Assembly: GCA_027886785.1 (NCBI GenBank)
Contig: JAPCJV010000046.1
Coordinates: 1-9,133 of the forward strand
Origin: Nitrososphaerota archaeon
Lineage (GTDB): Archaea; Thermoproteota; Nitrososphaeria; Nitrososphaerales; CADDZS01
DNA length: 9,133 nucleotides
Direction of reading: 5' to 3'
The notes under the pieces: model-generated
The model's database searches: none
Seen by the model: the letters and a program-made list of their open reading frames with translations, nothing else
Told to the model about the DNA's origin: nothing
Part shown: positions 1 to 6,257 of the stretch, in pieces
Layout: every line of letters begins with the position of its first letter
How positions within the stretch are numbered: the first letter of the stretch is position 1
Made by a program: the position numbers and the translations under genes

Positions 1-1
1 A

Positions 2-679
2 GGAACAAGCAATAATTTGCTGGTCGCTCTGGATGCAACAACAGGAAGTCTAGCTTGGACTAGCCTGATTACCCAAGGTGCAGTAGGTACATCCAGCGCC
101 TACGCGGGAATTGAAGCAACTCCTCTAGCCTTCCAAGGGAAGCTGATCGTCGGAGAAACGTCCGGGGATGGCGGTCCGACTGGCGGCATCAGGGGATTTG
201 TTAGAGCATTTAGTGAAACAAATGGTCAATTGCTATGGACATTCTATACTGTTCCTCCCTCGTTGATCAATGCCACGAATCAAGCTTTTTACGGCAATAC
301 CTGGGGGACAAATGGAACACACGGCTGCGATTGTGGGGGAGGAGCTGTGTGGAATGTACCCGCAGTGGATCCAACAACCGGTGTGATTTATTTTGGAACT
401 GGAAATCCTTCTCCAGCGGGTAGTCTCGTTAAAATCCGGACGCCCAATTCCCAAAAAAATAATCTCTTTACTGATAGCATAGTAGCGCTAAATTCAGCTG
501 ACGGAAGTTTGATCTGGCATTTCCAGATGACTCCCGGTGATCAGAGAGACTATGATCAAGGAATGCCCGTGCAATTGTTTACCACCACGATCAATGGCAT
601 TGGAACGCAGGTCGTCGGTGCAGGAAGCAAGAACGGATACTATTTCGTCGTAAATGCAAAAGATGGCTCTTTCATCTAG
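2..679 (+). pseudogene. PQQ-dependent dehydrogenase-like beta-propeller protein, N-terminal/catalytic part, cut by in-frame TAG
   Basis: This is the catalytic part of a quinoprotein (PQQ-type) dehydrogenase that would oxidise alcohols, polyols or sugars outside the cell. The frame is open to the left edge (codons from base 2), so the true start lies outside the window; the TTG at base 17 is just a Leu codon. Propeller docking motifs of the form A-x5-G-x3-W are visible: LDATTGSLAW, FSETNGQLLW and LNSADGSLIW. The family signature VDPTTGVIYFGTGNPSP (from about base 365) includes the Asn expected to bind the metal, and DQRDYDQGMP (about base 540) matches the DxxDYD segment that carries the catalytic Asp in quinoprotein alcohol dehydrogenases. 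A CDC motif precedes GGGAVWN. The frame stops at TAG 677-679 and continues without a shift at 680, so this is half of one gene with the entry starting at 689. The substrate cannot be told. The family call is firm; broken status could be a sequence error. Confidence 0.85.
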
Positions 680-688
680 AAAGTAAAA

Positions 689-1711
689 ATGGGAATCCAT
701 GAAAATGACAATGCGTCGCAGGGGTCTGTTCCCACAAATCAAATCTTTCCAGGCCCGGACGGCGGCGTGGATAGTTTCTCGGCGCTTAACCCTGTCACCA
801 ACATGATCTACACGACAGCTTACAACGAGCCCGAAAGTTGCGATATTTCAATCACTGTCTGTCCCACCTTTGCAAGAAATGCGACGTTTTATGCGATAGA
901 TGCCTCCACCGGAGGGATCCTCTGGTCAAAATTTATGCCGGGGCCCGGTCTAGGGGGAGGCGCTTCCACAACGGGGGACATCGTCTTTACCTCCGACGGC
1001 AACCATAATTTCTATGCGTTAAATGCTCTAAATGGAAATGTATTGTGGACGAGGCACGATGCCACTGGTGGAACTGCAGGAGTCTGGTACTGGACGTGGG
1101 GAGCACCTTCCATTGTGGATGGAATGATTTTTGAAACGACGATGGGAAGCTCTAGCGACGGATTGCTCGAAGCTTTTGTACCTGCGAGTGTAACAACCAC
1201 GAGGTCTACGACAACTTCTTCTAACACAACTTCTAGTTCATCGCCTAGCATAACAACGACGAGCACGACGACAGCAATGCCACCTACCACGACTTATACA
1301 ATCACTAGTTCCACCACGGAAACTAGTAGTGAAAATAGTACTACGAGCGAAACTACGATAACGAGTTCTGTTTCCACAAGTATTTCCACAACTTCTATTT
1401 CTGAGAGTTCAACAATTACCACAAGAATAGATAGTGGAAACACGACTAATGCAAGTTCCACGCAATCTCCTTCGTTTTCCAGCTCGTCGGTTTTGTCTAG
1501 CAGAAGTACAACAGAGAACGCGACAAGTACACTTTCAAGCGAAAAAACAACTAGTGCGGCTCAGTCCACTTTCACTACAGAGACAACAATTTCTACTTCA
1601 CTAGTTTCAAAGCCATCAAACGAAGAGTCAAACGATATAGCTCTGGGCATTGGCGTCATAGTGGTGATCGTTATTTTTCTGGGCATGTCAGTATTGTATA
1701 GAAAACGCTAG
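689..1711 (+). pseudogene. PQQ-dependent dehydrogenase-like protein, C-terminal propeller blades, Ser/Thr stalk and membrane anchor
   Basis: This is the downstream half of the same reading frame as the gene entering from the left; codons AAA GTA AAA link the TAG at 677-679 to the ATG at 689. Residues 1-165 (from that ATG) hold the last propeller blades, with docking motifs IDASTGGILW and LNALNGNVLW and the closing WTWGAPSIVDGMIFETT. Residues about 167-309 are almost entirely Ser and Thr with many N-x-S/T sequons, a glycosylatable stalk. Residues about 317-336 form one hydrophobic helix (IALGIGVIVVIVIFLGMSVL), followed by YRKR, which fits a C-terminal anchor with the catalytic domain outside. 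The architecture places the enzyme on the cell surface, at the end of a stalk that could span an S-layer. Translation from the ATG at 689 alone would give an incomplete propeller without a signal peptide, so it is unlikely to work by itself. There is no obvious ribosome binding site ahead of 689. Confidence 0.83.
1190..1615 (+). other. Ser/Thr-rich low-complexity stalk coding region
   Basis: About 142 codons, dominated by ACA/ACG/ACT and TCT/TCC/AGT, encode an irregular Thr/Ser linker between the propeller and the transmembrane anchor. Several N-x-S/T sequons are visible (NTTS, NSTT, NTTN, NASS, NATS), which suggests N- and O-glycosylation. It is low-complexity but not an exact tandem repeat. 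Confidence 0.85.
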
Positions 1712-1926
1712 GTAGGCGTGGCTTGGAAACTGGTTTAGCCCTCGACTGCTTCTTTCTTTACAAGAGCGCAAGGTCACTCGTTCCTCTGAACAAAGTTTCA
1801 CTAGCAGAGACTGAGTGATTGAGGGATTTACGCAAAATTAATCACGCAATTGGGAAAATCGAATTTTTCAAGGATTGAGCTAATTCGACCCATAACCTTA
1901 TACTCATCTTGAAGTTCCGGAGCGAC
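1712..1926. other. Intergenic region, no gene seen
   Basis: About 215 bases separate the dehydrogenase stop from the first plausible start of the secreted protein. A pyrimidine-rich stretch near 1748-1758 (cttctttcttt) could be a weak U-rich archaeal terminator. The sequence CTTATAC near 1897-1903 sits about 27 bases before the GTG at 1927 and could be a TATA-like element for a leaderless transcript. No RNA gene is recognisable. A 66-codon minus-strand frame over 1828-2028 is an antisense shadow. Confidence 0.4.
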
Positions 1927-2471
1927 GTGATTCCGAAACGCGATCTCAAAAAATACTTCTAACAACGGCACTTGCACTTTGTATTCTATCATTTTCATCA
2001 TTCCTTCCTGTAGTCTTTGGATCTTCAATTAGCATGGCAACCACTGTGAGGGCAGGCCCGGACGCCCCAATCCCGCTGCTAGTAACATATCCGGCGACAG
2101 TTACTTACAAACCATCTAGCATCACAATTACGCAACTTCCAGGTAGCGGCTGCGGCATTTATCCAAAGTGCGGCACGGGGATGACTATTGGCTCGATTAC
2201 TAACAAGGGAACGTCCAACATACTAGTCACTGGGAAATGTAGTACGACTGTCAAGCCGGGTTTCAACGGCAAGATATCGGAGTCACTACCCTGCTCCTTC
2301 CCACCTGGCAACACGATTGCACCGGGAAAGTCACTAATGTTCACGTTCACGATCACGTTGGACAATGTGGCATATGGGAAATACAAAATCACAACATTTT
2401 TCGACGTATCTACTGGGCTCACCACTGAAAAAACAAAAACAGGAACGCTTACCGTAACAGCGTCAGGCTAA
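1927..2471 (+). CDS. Small secreted Cys-containing beta-rich protein of unknown function; signal peptide apparently frameshifted
   Basis: The clean open frame from the ATG at 2034 encodes 145 residues beginning abruptly with MATTVRAGPDAP. In the same frame, upstream codons from 1954 read ILLTTALALCILSFSSFLPV, followed by VFGSSIS: a hydrophobic core with a plausible signal peptidase site, but with no ATG, GTG or TTG between it and the stop at 1893-1895. From GTG 1927 the neighbouring frame reads VIPKRDLKK and then stops at TAA 1960-1962. One extra A in the A6 run at 1948-1953 would join the two into a textbook signal peptide with a basic n-region. The mature part is rich in Thr, Val, Ile and Gly in alternating beta-strand pattern, with four Cys (40, 46, 69 and 87, counted from Met 2034) that could form two disulfides. 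I do not recognise a named family; it resembles a small Ig-like or CARDB-like extracellular domain. The start and the frameshift are inference; the downstream protein is well supported. Confidence 0.65.
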
Positions 2472-2514
2472 CCGAGACAAATTTGGGTGAGTGGGTTTTC
2501 AAGAATTCACGCGC

Positions 2515-2530
2515 TCTGATTTTTTTCTTC
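2515..2530 (+). terminator. Candidate U-rich terminator after the secreted-protein gene
   Basis: A T7 run (2520-2526) followed by CTTC lies about 45 bases after the stop of the secreted-protein gene. Archaeal transcription commonly ends at such U-tracts without a strong hairpin. No convincing stem is seen in front of it. Confidence 0.4.
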
Positions 2531-2613
2531 GAGCAGTACGATATTCAAAGTCTAGCTCCTGGTCTTGACATTATGGATCTACGTGATGAATCCGAAGAGT
2601 GAACCGTAATTTG

Positions 2614-2931
2614 CTAAGCGTGTGCCGATAGATCTTGAATCGCAGCGTACGCTGCATCGTGTCCCGGAATCCCGCATACCCCGCCACCCGGATGGGTCGC
2701 AGCACTGCACATGTACAACCCTTTCACCGGTGTGCGATACTGAGACCAGTTAGGGAAGGGGTGTAATCCGAGAGATTGATCCAGCGTTCCTTTTCCAACC
2801 CCTGCATCTCCGTTCACCAGATTGGGATTCAATCTCTCTACATCCTGGGGAGACAGGACGACCCTCTTTAGGATAATCTTGCGCGCGTTTGGGGCGAACT
2901 CCGAAAGCCGCTCAATGCACCGATCCGCAAA
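2614..2931 (-). CDS. Oxidoreductase fragment 3: C-terminal FAD-closing region
   Basis: After the second frameshift the family frame resumes at 2928 with ADRCIERLSEFA and runs to TAG at 2614. It includes NPNLVNGD, LHPFPNWSQYRTPVKGLYM and the glycine-rich HPGGGVCGIPGHDAA, the conserved end of this oxidoreductase family. There is no credible independent start; the TTG at 2832 encodes the internal Leu before NPN. Confidence 0.7.
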   Translation of the reverse strand, partial: FADRCIERLSEFAPNARKIILKRVVLSPQDVERLNPNLVNGDAGVGKGTLDQSLGLHPFPNWSQYRTPVKGLYMCSAATHPGGGVCGIPGHDAAYAAIQDLSAHA

Positions 2932-3478
2932 AGTCCTCCTTTTGATCCTCGGTCCATGGCTTCCCCCTCACGAGCAGAGGAGCGCGCACAAAATTCCAGA
3001 GCGTGTGTTTTCCTTTTGGAGCTCTTGTTGCATCGTAGCATGATGTATTATCTATGGTCATGAAAGGCTCAGACGGTGGCTGCCCAATTACGCAATCATT
3101 GAAAGCTCGAGACACTTGGTCTAGGGAGTCGCCAATTTGTACCAGCCCAGATTTTTGAATCTCCTGAGGTCGGTAGTCTAACCAATCGTCCAAAGCCGCA
3201 TGGATCATAACCTCACTACACTTGGAAAAACGGAATGCCCTAACTTTCTTTCTAAAGTCCTCAGGCGTTGCCGATTCCGGCACCAATTTCGTAAAAAGAG
3301 CTTTAGGCTCAATGTTTGAGATCACTCCCTCTTTCGCGTTGAACATCTTGCCGGAGCTCGTCCTTGCACCCACAGCTCGATCGTCCTTCACCAGGATCTC
3401 CGACACAGGATCGCCTGTAATGATAGTTCCACCATGTGCCTCGATGTACCTCTGCATCGATTGCACGAGCGTGCTCAT
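2912..3478 (-). CDS. Oxidoreductase fragment 2: middle (substrate) region
   Basis: Starting at the ATG that overlaps the preceding TGA, this piece reads MSTLVQSMQRYIEAHGG, which is the family's helix that normally follows the GVPxGGM loop. It continues through a strand-rich region (SEILVKDDRAVGART) to HTLWNFVRAPLLVRG. It loses the family frame at the AAAA run 2929-2932 and ends a few codons later with the nonsense tail CGSVH. Skipping one base there restores ADRCIERLSEFAPNARK, as expected for the family. Confidence 0.7.
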   Translation of the reverse strand: MSTLVQSMQRYIEAHGGTIITGDPVSEILVKDDRAVGARTSSGKMFNAKEGVISNIEPKALFTKLVPESATPEDFRKKVRAFRFSKCSEVMIHAALDDWLDYRPQEIQKSGLVQIGDSLDQVSRAFNDCVIGQPPSEPFMTIDNTSCYDATRAPKGKHTLWNFVRAPLLVRGKPWTEDQKEDFCGSVH

Positions 3479-4185
3479 TCCTCTATGGGAACTCCAGCCC
3501 CAGCGTCCTGCAAAATCCCAATGAAGATCAAGACTACAAGTGCGCTCCCGGCATCCTCGGGAGAAAGCGCCAGGTGATTTGACCCCCAGATGGACATGAA
3601 GGCTTTCATTTCTTCAGACTCGAAATTTTTTTCGAGCCAATCTCTTGCAGAAAGATAGGAAAATTGCAGAAAATCCAGTCCAGTGTCGGACTCTTCCAAA
3701 GTACTCATCATCGCCGAAAAGGGAAGAGGTGGGGCGGCCATTCCCCCGAGCAAGATGTCTTTGGAATCCAGATAGAAATCAAAAATTTCCTTGAATTTTT
3801 CCTCATCCTTCTTGGAGAATTGCTCGATGGATCGAAGTGTATGATTGAGATCCTTATGGATCGTAATCGCCCTTCCATCTTTGAAAGGCGTGGAAGCTAC
3901 CGGGTCCGGATCTACAACGTGCAATCCATATTTTTCTAGGTTTAGATCCTGCTGGATCGGACTGGCTCTCCAAATGTTGAGTGAAGTAGCGCACACATCG
4001 TGCTTGAATCCCGGGAGCGTGATTTCTTGTGTGATCGCTCCTCCCCCCAGAAAGGGTTGGGATTCAACGACCAGCGTTGAGTATCCTTCCCTCGCAAGGT
4101 ACGCGGCCGCCGACAGCCCGTTGGTCCCGCCGCCGGCAATAATGAAATCAATTTGATCGGCCTGAGGCAAAACAGAAGAGCTCAC
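3475..4185 (-). CDS. Oxidoreductase fragment 1: FAD-binding N-terminal region
   Basis: This 236-residue piece from GTG 4185 contains the Rossmann-type FAD-binding motif (residues about 13-32), the VVESQPFLGGGAIT region that contacts the flavin, and the motif PGFKHDVCATS seen in PYROXD2-like enzymes. It ends at TGA (3475-3477) just after AGAGVPIEE, where the family normally continues with G-G/E-G-M. The TGA overlaps the ATG of the next piece as ATGA, so translational coupling into two chains is formally possible. This piece alone lacks the substrate and C-terminal FAD-closing regions. Confidence 0.75.
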   Translation of the reverse strand: MSSSVLPQADQIDFIIAGGGTNGLSAAAYLAREGYSTLVVESQPFLGGGAITQEITLPGFKHDVCATSLNIWRASPIQQDLNLEKYGLHVVDPDPVASTPFKDGRAITIHKDLNHTLRSIEQFSKKDEEKFKEIFDFYLDSKDILLGGMAAPPLPFSAMMSTLEESDTGLDFLQFSYLSARDWLEKNFESEEMKAFMSIWGSNHLALSPEDAGSALVVLIFIGILQDAGAGVPIEE

Positions 4186-4208
4186 CTAGCCGAGCTTTGG
4201 TGATCAGA

Positions 4209-4370
4209 TTAATCTTTCGAAAACAACAGATAGTGTTTGACGCTCCCCCAAGTTCCTTCCGATCCTGCGGTGGTGTAGGTATGGAGTTTCCATCCCTGTG
4301 CTTTGTACTGTTGAATCGCGGAACCTACGTTGTTATGATGATCTACTTCCGTTGCGATCCACTGAGTCAT
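4209..4370 (-). CDS. Small DUF4177-like protein
   Basis: From ATG 4370 this encodes 53 residues, starting MTQWIATEVDHHNNVGSAIQ. The pattern is an initial strand (WIATEVD), a helix (VGSAIQQYKAQGW), a second strand after GW (KLHTYTT) and a final strand (KHYLLFSKD). It fits the small DUF4177-type fold, whose members typically read Y-K-V, then an LN-x-LGAEGW-type helix, then a terminal LLF-K/R. A longer frame up to 4445 adds 25 residues with no family resemblance, so I chose the internal ATG. It ends 23 bases before the GTG of the FAD oxidoreductase on the same strand, so the two may be cotranscribed. The function of such proteins is unknown; the assignment rests on a short pattern. Confidence 0.6.
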   Translation of the reverse strand: MTQWIATEVDHHNNVGSAIQQYKAQGWKLHTYTTAGSEGTWGSVKHYLLFSKD

Positions 4371-4569
4371 GGTTTTTGGTATACGCCTCTCTACTTGAAT
4401 TTGGGATAAGTTTAGATTTGAAATTTTGCATTTTTCAAAGTACACAGTTAAAAGAAATCAAATAATCTTAAACGGGGAATTTCACGCGCGGTATGCCGGG
4501 AGAGCTGGAACCAAAACCACTCAAAGCTAGATAATGTGAGAAAATCCCAAATTACCTTGTGAAATCCTT
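4371..4569. other. Divergent intergenic region between the DUF4177-like gene and dhaL
   Basis: About 200 bases separate the two divergent starts. The sequence is AT-rich at 4407-4475 with candidate TATA-like stretches, but none is placed convincingly 26-30 bases before either start. An ATG at 4534 in the dhaL frame is followed immediately by TGA, so it cannot serve as a start. No RNA gene or repeat is seen. Confidence 0.35.
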
Positions 4570-5217
4570 TTGGTACTAGATTCGATCCACACCAAGGAGG
4601 TATTGCAAATAATGAATGACATCGCCTCGGAAATTAGTCGCAACAAAGATTACCTGACAGAGCTCGATTCCATTGGTGGCGACGGCGATCATGGGGTAAA
4701 TCTCGAGCGCGGATTTCTTAAAGTCCAAAGCCAGCTGCCATCGCTACGCAGCTCTTCTCCAGACATCGGGGCCGTGTTAACCACAGTAGGTGCCACACTT
4801 CTCTCCACGGTAGGTGGCGCTACCGGCTCTCTTTACGGGGCTTCCTTCATGAAAGCCGGCGCGCTCTGTCGGGGGAGGACCGAACTTAGGGCAAGAGACC
4901 TCTCCGGGATTTTCGAGGCCTTTGTTCAATCAATAGTAGATCTGGGAGGTGCAAAACCGGGAGATAAAACAATGCTTGACGTAATTCTGCCGACGTCAGA
5001 GGCGATCACCAAGTCCTCTGCAGAAAGCACTGATCTCGTCTACATTCTATCCCAGGGCGCAAAAGCAGCGAGAGAAGGTCTCGAAAGTACAAAGTCGATG
5101 GTGGCAAAGAAGGGGAGGGCAATGTACCTGGGCGAGCGCACTCTGGGACATTACGACGTCGGCGCCGCATCTATGTGTATTATGATCGAGTCCTGCGCAA
5201 AGACGTTGGCTAACTAG
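4570..5217 (+). CDS. dhaL: Dihydroxyacetone kinase subunit L (nucleotide-binding subunit)
   Basis: DhaL carries the ADP/ATP and Mg2+ and transfers phosphate to dihydroxyacetone bound on DhaK. The 215-residue product has the family's Mg-binding triad in YLTELDSIGGDGDHGVN (Asp33, Asp38 and Asp40, matching Asp30/35/37 of E. coli DhaL), the nucleotide-loop motif GGATGSLYG, GDKTMLD, and the closing signature GRAMYLGERTLGHYDVGAAS. I chose TTG 4570 because it gives the full first helix seen in the family. A strong Shine-Dalgarno-like AAGGAGGT at 4594-4601 sits inside the frame, 10 bases before an in-frame ATG at 4612, so a start 14 residues shorter is a real alternative. No PTS DhaM partner is visible; without one, DhaL could exchange nucleotide directly, giving an ATP-dependent kinase. 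Its partner dhaK lies just downstream on the opposite strand, 15 bases away, which is unusual, since dhaK and dhaL normally share one operon. Confidence 0.93.
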   Translation: MVLDSIHTKEVLQIMNDIASEISRNKDYLTELDSIGGDGDHGVNLERGFLKVQSQLPSLRSSSPDIGAVLTTVGATLLSTVGGATGSLYGASFMKAGALCRGRTELRARDLSGIFEAFVQSIVDLGGAKPGDKTMLDVILPTSEAITKSSAESTDLVYILSQGAKAAREGLESTKSMVAKKGRAMYLGERTLGHYDVGAASMCIMIESCAKTLAN

Positions 5218-5232
5218 GAGAAAAATCCGTAA

Positions 5233-6225
5233 CTAGACCAAGTTAGGAAAGGAGGGCGTGAGCTGCGGGGCGAGCAGCATTTGCCTCATCTCTTCATCTA
5301 CTCTTAGCAACGAAAGTGAAAATCCAGCCATTTCGAGCGACGTACAGTAGTTTCCCGCCAGCGCCCTAAAAATTCTAATCTTATCGGAGCTCAGGAGTGC
5401 ACACACCTTTCTCGAAACAATTTGGAGTTCCATCAGAGGAGTCCCTCCCATCCCGTTTATGAGCGCGAATACCTCCTCCTCTTTTTGCAACCCCAGGTCG
5501 TCCGTCACTCTCTGGTAGAGCATATCCGCAACCCTGTCGGCCGTCTGGATTTCCATCCGCTCCACGCCGGCTTCCCCGTGGATTCCAATTCCGATCTCCA
5601 TCTCGTTTTCCCCCAGGCTGAAGATGGGCTTTCCCACTGCAGGGTTGATGCACGAGGAAAGCGCGACTCCCATCGTCCTGATATTGGAAATCGCTTGCTC
5701 TGCAAGTGTCTTCACCTCTTCCAAGCTCGCGCCAGCTTCCGCCTTCGCCCCCGCAATCTTGTGCACCAGCACCGTACCTGCCACGCCGCGCCGGTTCTCC
5801 TGAGCTTTGATCGCAACATCGTCGTTCACAACGACGTGGGACACTTCGATTCCCGACGCGGTCGCAAGCTGTTCTGCGAGTTGGAAGTTCATAATGTCGC
5901 CCGAGTAGTTCTTGATGATTAGCAACACGCCCCTCCCGCCGTCAACTGCGAAGATCGCCGTCAGAATCTGGTCGGGCGGGGGCGACGTGAACACTGCTCC
6001 CGCAACTGCCGCATCTAGCATCCCCTTTCCGACGTACCCGGCGTGCAGAGGCTCATGCCCGCTCCCGCCGCCGCTAGCCAGTCCAACCTTGCCCTTTACC
6101 GGAGAATCGGTTCTTGTTACGACTCCGGTTCCCTCGATATTTCGCAAAATCTGCGGGTAAAGAGCTGTTAATCCCTGAATCTCTTCTGTTACTACATTTT
6201 GTGGATCGTTTACAAACTTTCTCAG
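5233..6225 (-). CDS. dhaK: Dihydroxyacetone kinase subunit K (substrate-binding), apparent CTG start
   Basis: DhaK binds dihydroxyacetone as a hemiaminal to an active-site His and receives phosphate from the DhaL-bound nucleotide, forming dihydroxyacetone phosphate. Motifs seen are VTRTDSPVKGKVGLASGGG, then SGHEPLHAGYVGKGMLDAAV, NYSGDIMNF and IGIGIHGEAGVERM. From TTG 6147 only 304 residues result and the conserved N-terminus is lost. The frame is open upstream and reads LRKFVNDPQNVVTEEIQGL, which matches the family start M-(K/R)-K-x-(I/V)-N-D-P exactly, with CTG at 6225-6223 in the Met position. That start gives 330 residues and places the catalytic residues at His57, Asp110 and His216, close to His56, Asp109 and His218 of E. 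coli DhaK. No ATG, GTG or TTG lies between CTG and the upstream stop; GGGAG occurs about 11 bases ahead of CTG. It follows the aminotransferase by 32 bases on the same strand. The ligand could be another short ketose such as erythrulose. Confidence 0.9.
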   Translation of the reverse strand: MRKFVNDPQNVVTEEIQGLTALYPQILRNIEGTGVVTRTDSPVKGKVGLASGGGSGHEPLHAGYVGKGMLDAAVAGAVFTSPPPDQILTAIFAVDGGRGVLLIIKNYSGDIMNFQLAEQLATASGIEVSHVVVNDDVAIKAQENRRGVAGTVLVHKIAGAKAEAGASLEEVKTLAEQAISNIRTMGVALSSCINPAVGKPIFSLGENEMEIGIGIHGEAGVERMEIQTADRVADMLYQRVTDDLGLQKEEEVFALINGMGGTPLMELQIVSRKVCALLSSDKIRIFRALAGNYCTSLEMAGFSLSLLRVDEEMRQMLLAPQLTPSFPNLV

Positions 6226-6257
6226 AAAAACTCTAACTCCCGAAAATGTAGATCTAA

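Larger units (their letters stand above)
2614..4185 (-). pseudogene. Phytoene desaturase/PYROXD2-like FAD-dependent oxidoreductase, split by two single-base frameshifts
   Basis: The three minus-strand pieces 4185-3475, 3478-2912 and about 2931-2614 together give one protein of about 523 residues, the normal length for this NAD(P)/FAD-dependent amine-oxidase-fold family (phytoene desaturase, carotenoid isomerase, PYROXD2). It begins at GTG 4185. The N-terminus carries the dinucleotide-binding glycine motif IAGGGTNGLSAAAYLAREGY, an acidic Glu after the second strand (VVESQ) and the GGGAITQE loop. The C-terminus carries the FAD-closing segment GLYMCSAATHPGGGVCGIPG. The first break lies at 3481-3486, where one base is missing; the second lies in the AAAA run at 2929-2932, where one base is extra. 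The two shifts have opposite sign, yet the middle piece has correct family sequence, so both are genuine breaks. The substrate is unknown; carotenoid or isoprenoid chemistry is possible but not shown. The gene follows the small DUF4177-like gene by 23 bases on the same strand. Confidence 0.82.

Noticed and set aside
677..691. TAG as a pyrrolysine codon
   Set aside because: The expected residue is Trp from five parallel motifs, and TAG is used as an ordinary stop by other genes in the window.
1012..1290. Minus-strand frame rich in Val and Glu
   Set aside because: It is the reverse complement of the Ser/Thr-rich stalk codons, so its odd composition is an artefact.
1190..1615. Tandem or CRISPR-like repeat in the Thr/Ser-rich stretch
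   Set aside because: There is no fixed repeat unit or spacer length; it is coding low complexity.
1828..2028. 66-codon minus-strand frame ahead of the secreted-protein gene
   Set aside because: It is antisense to the clear signal-peptide coding sequence at 1930-2033, and its product shows no recognisable pattern.
4534..4539. ATG at 4534 as the dhaL start
   Set aside because: It is in frame but followed directly by TGA.
5422..5922. 166-codon plus-strand frame within dhaK
   Set aside because: It is the complement of strongly conserved DhaK sequence; the product is rich in His and Arg without any family pattern.
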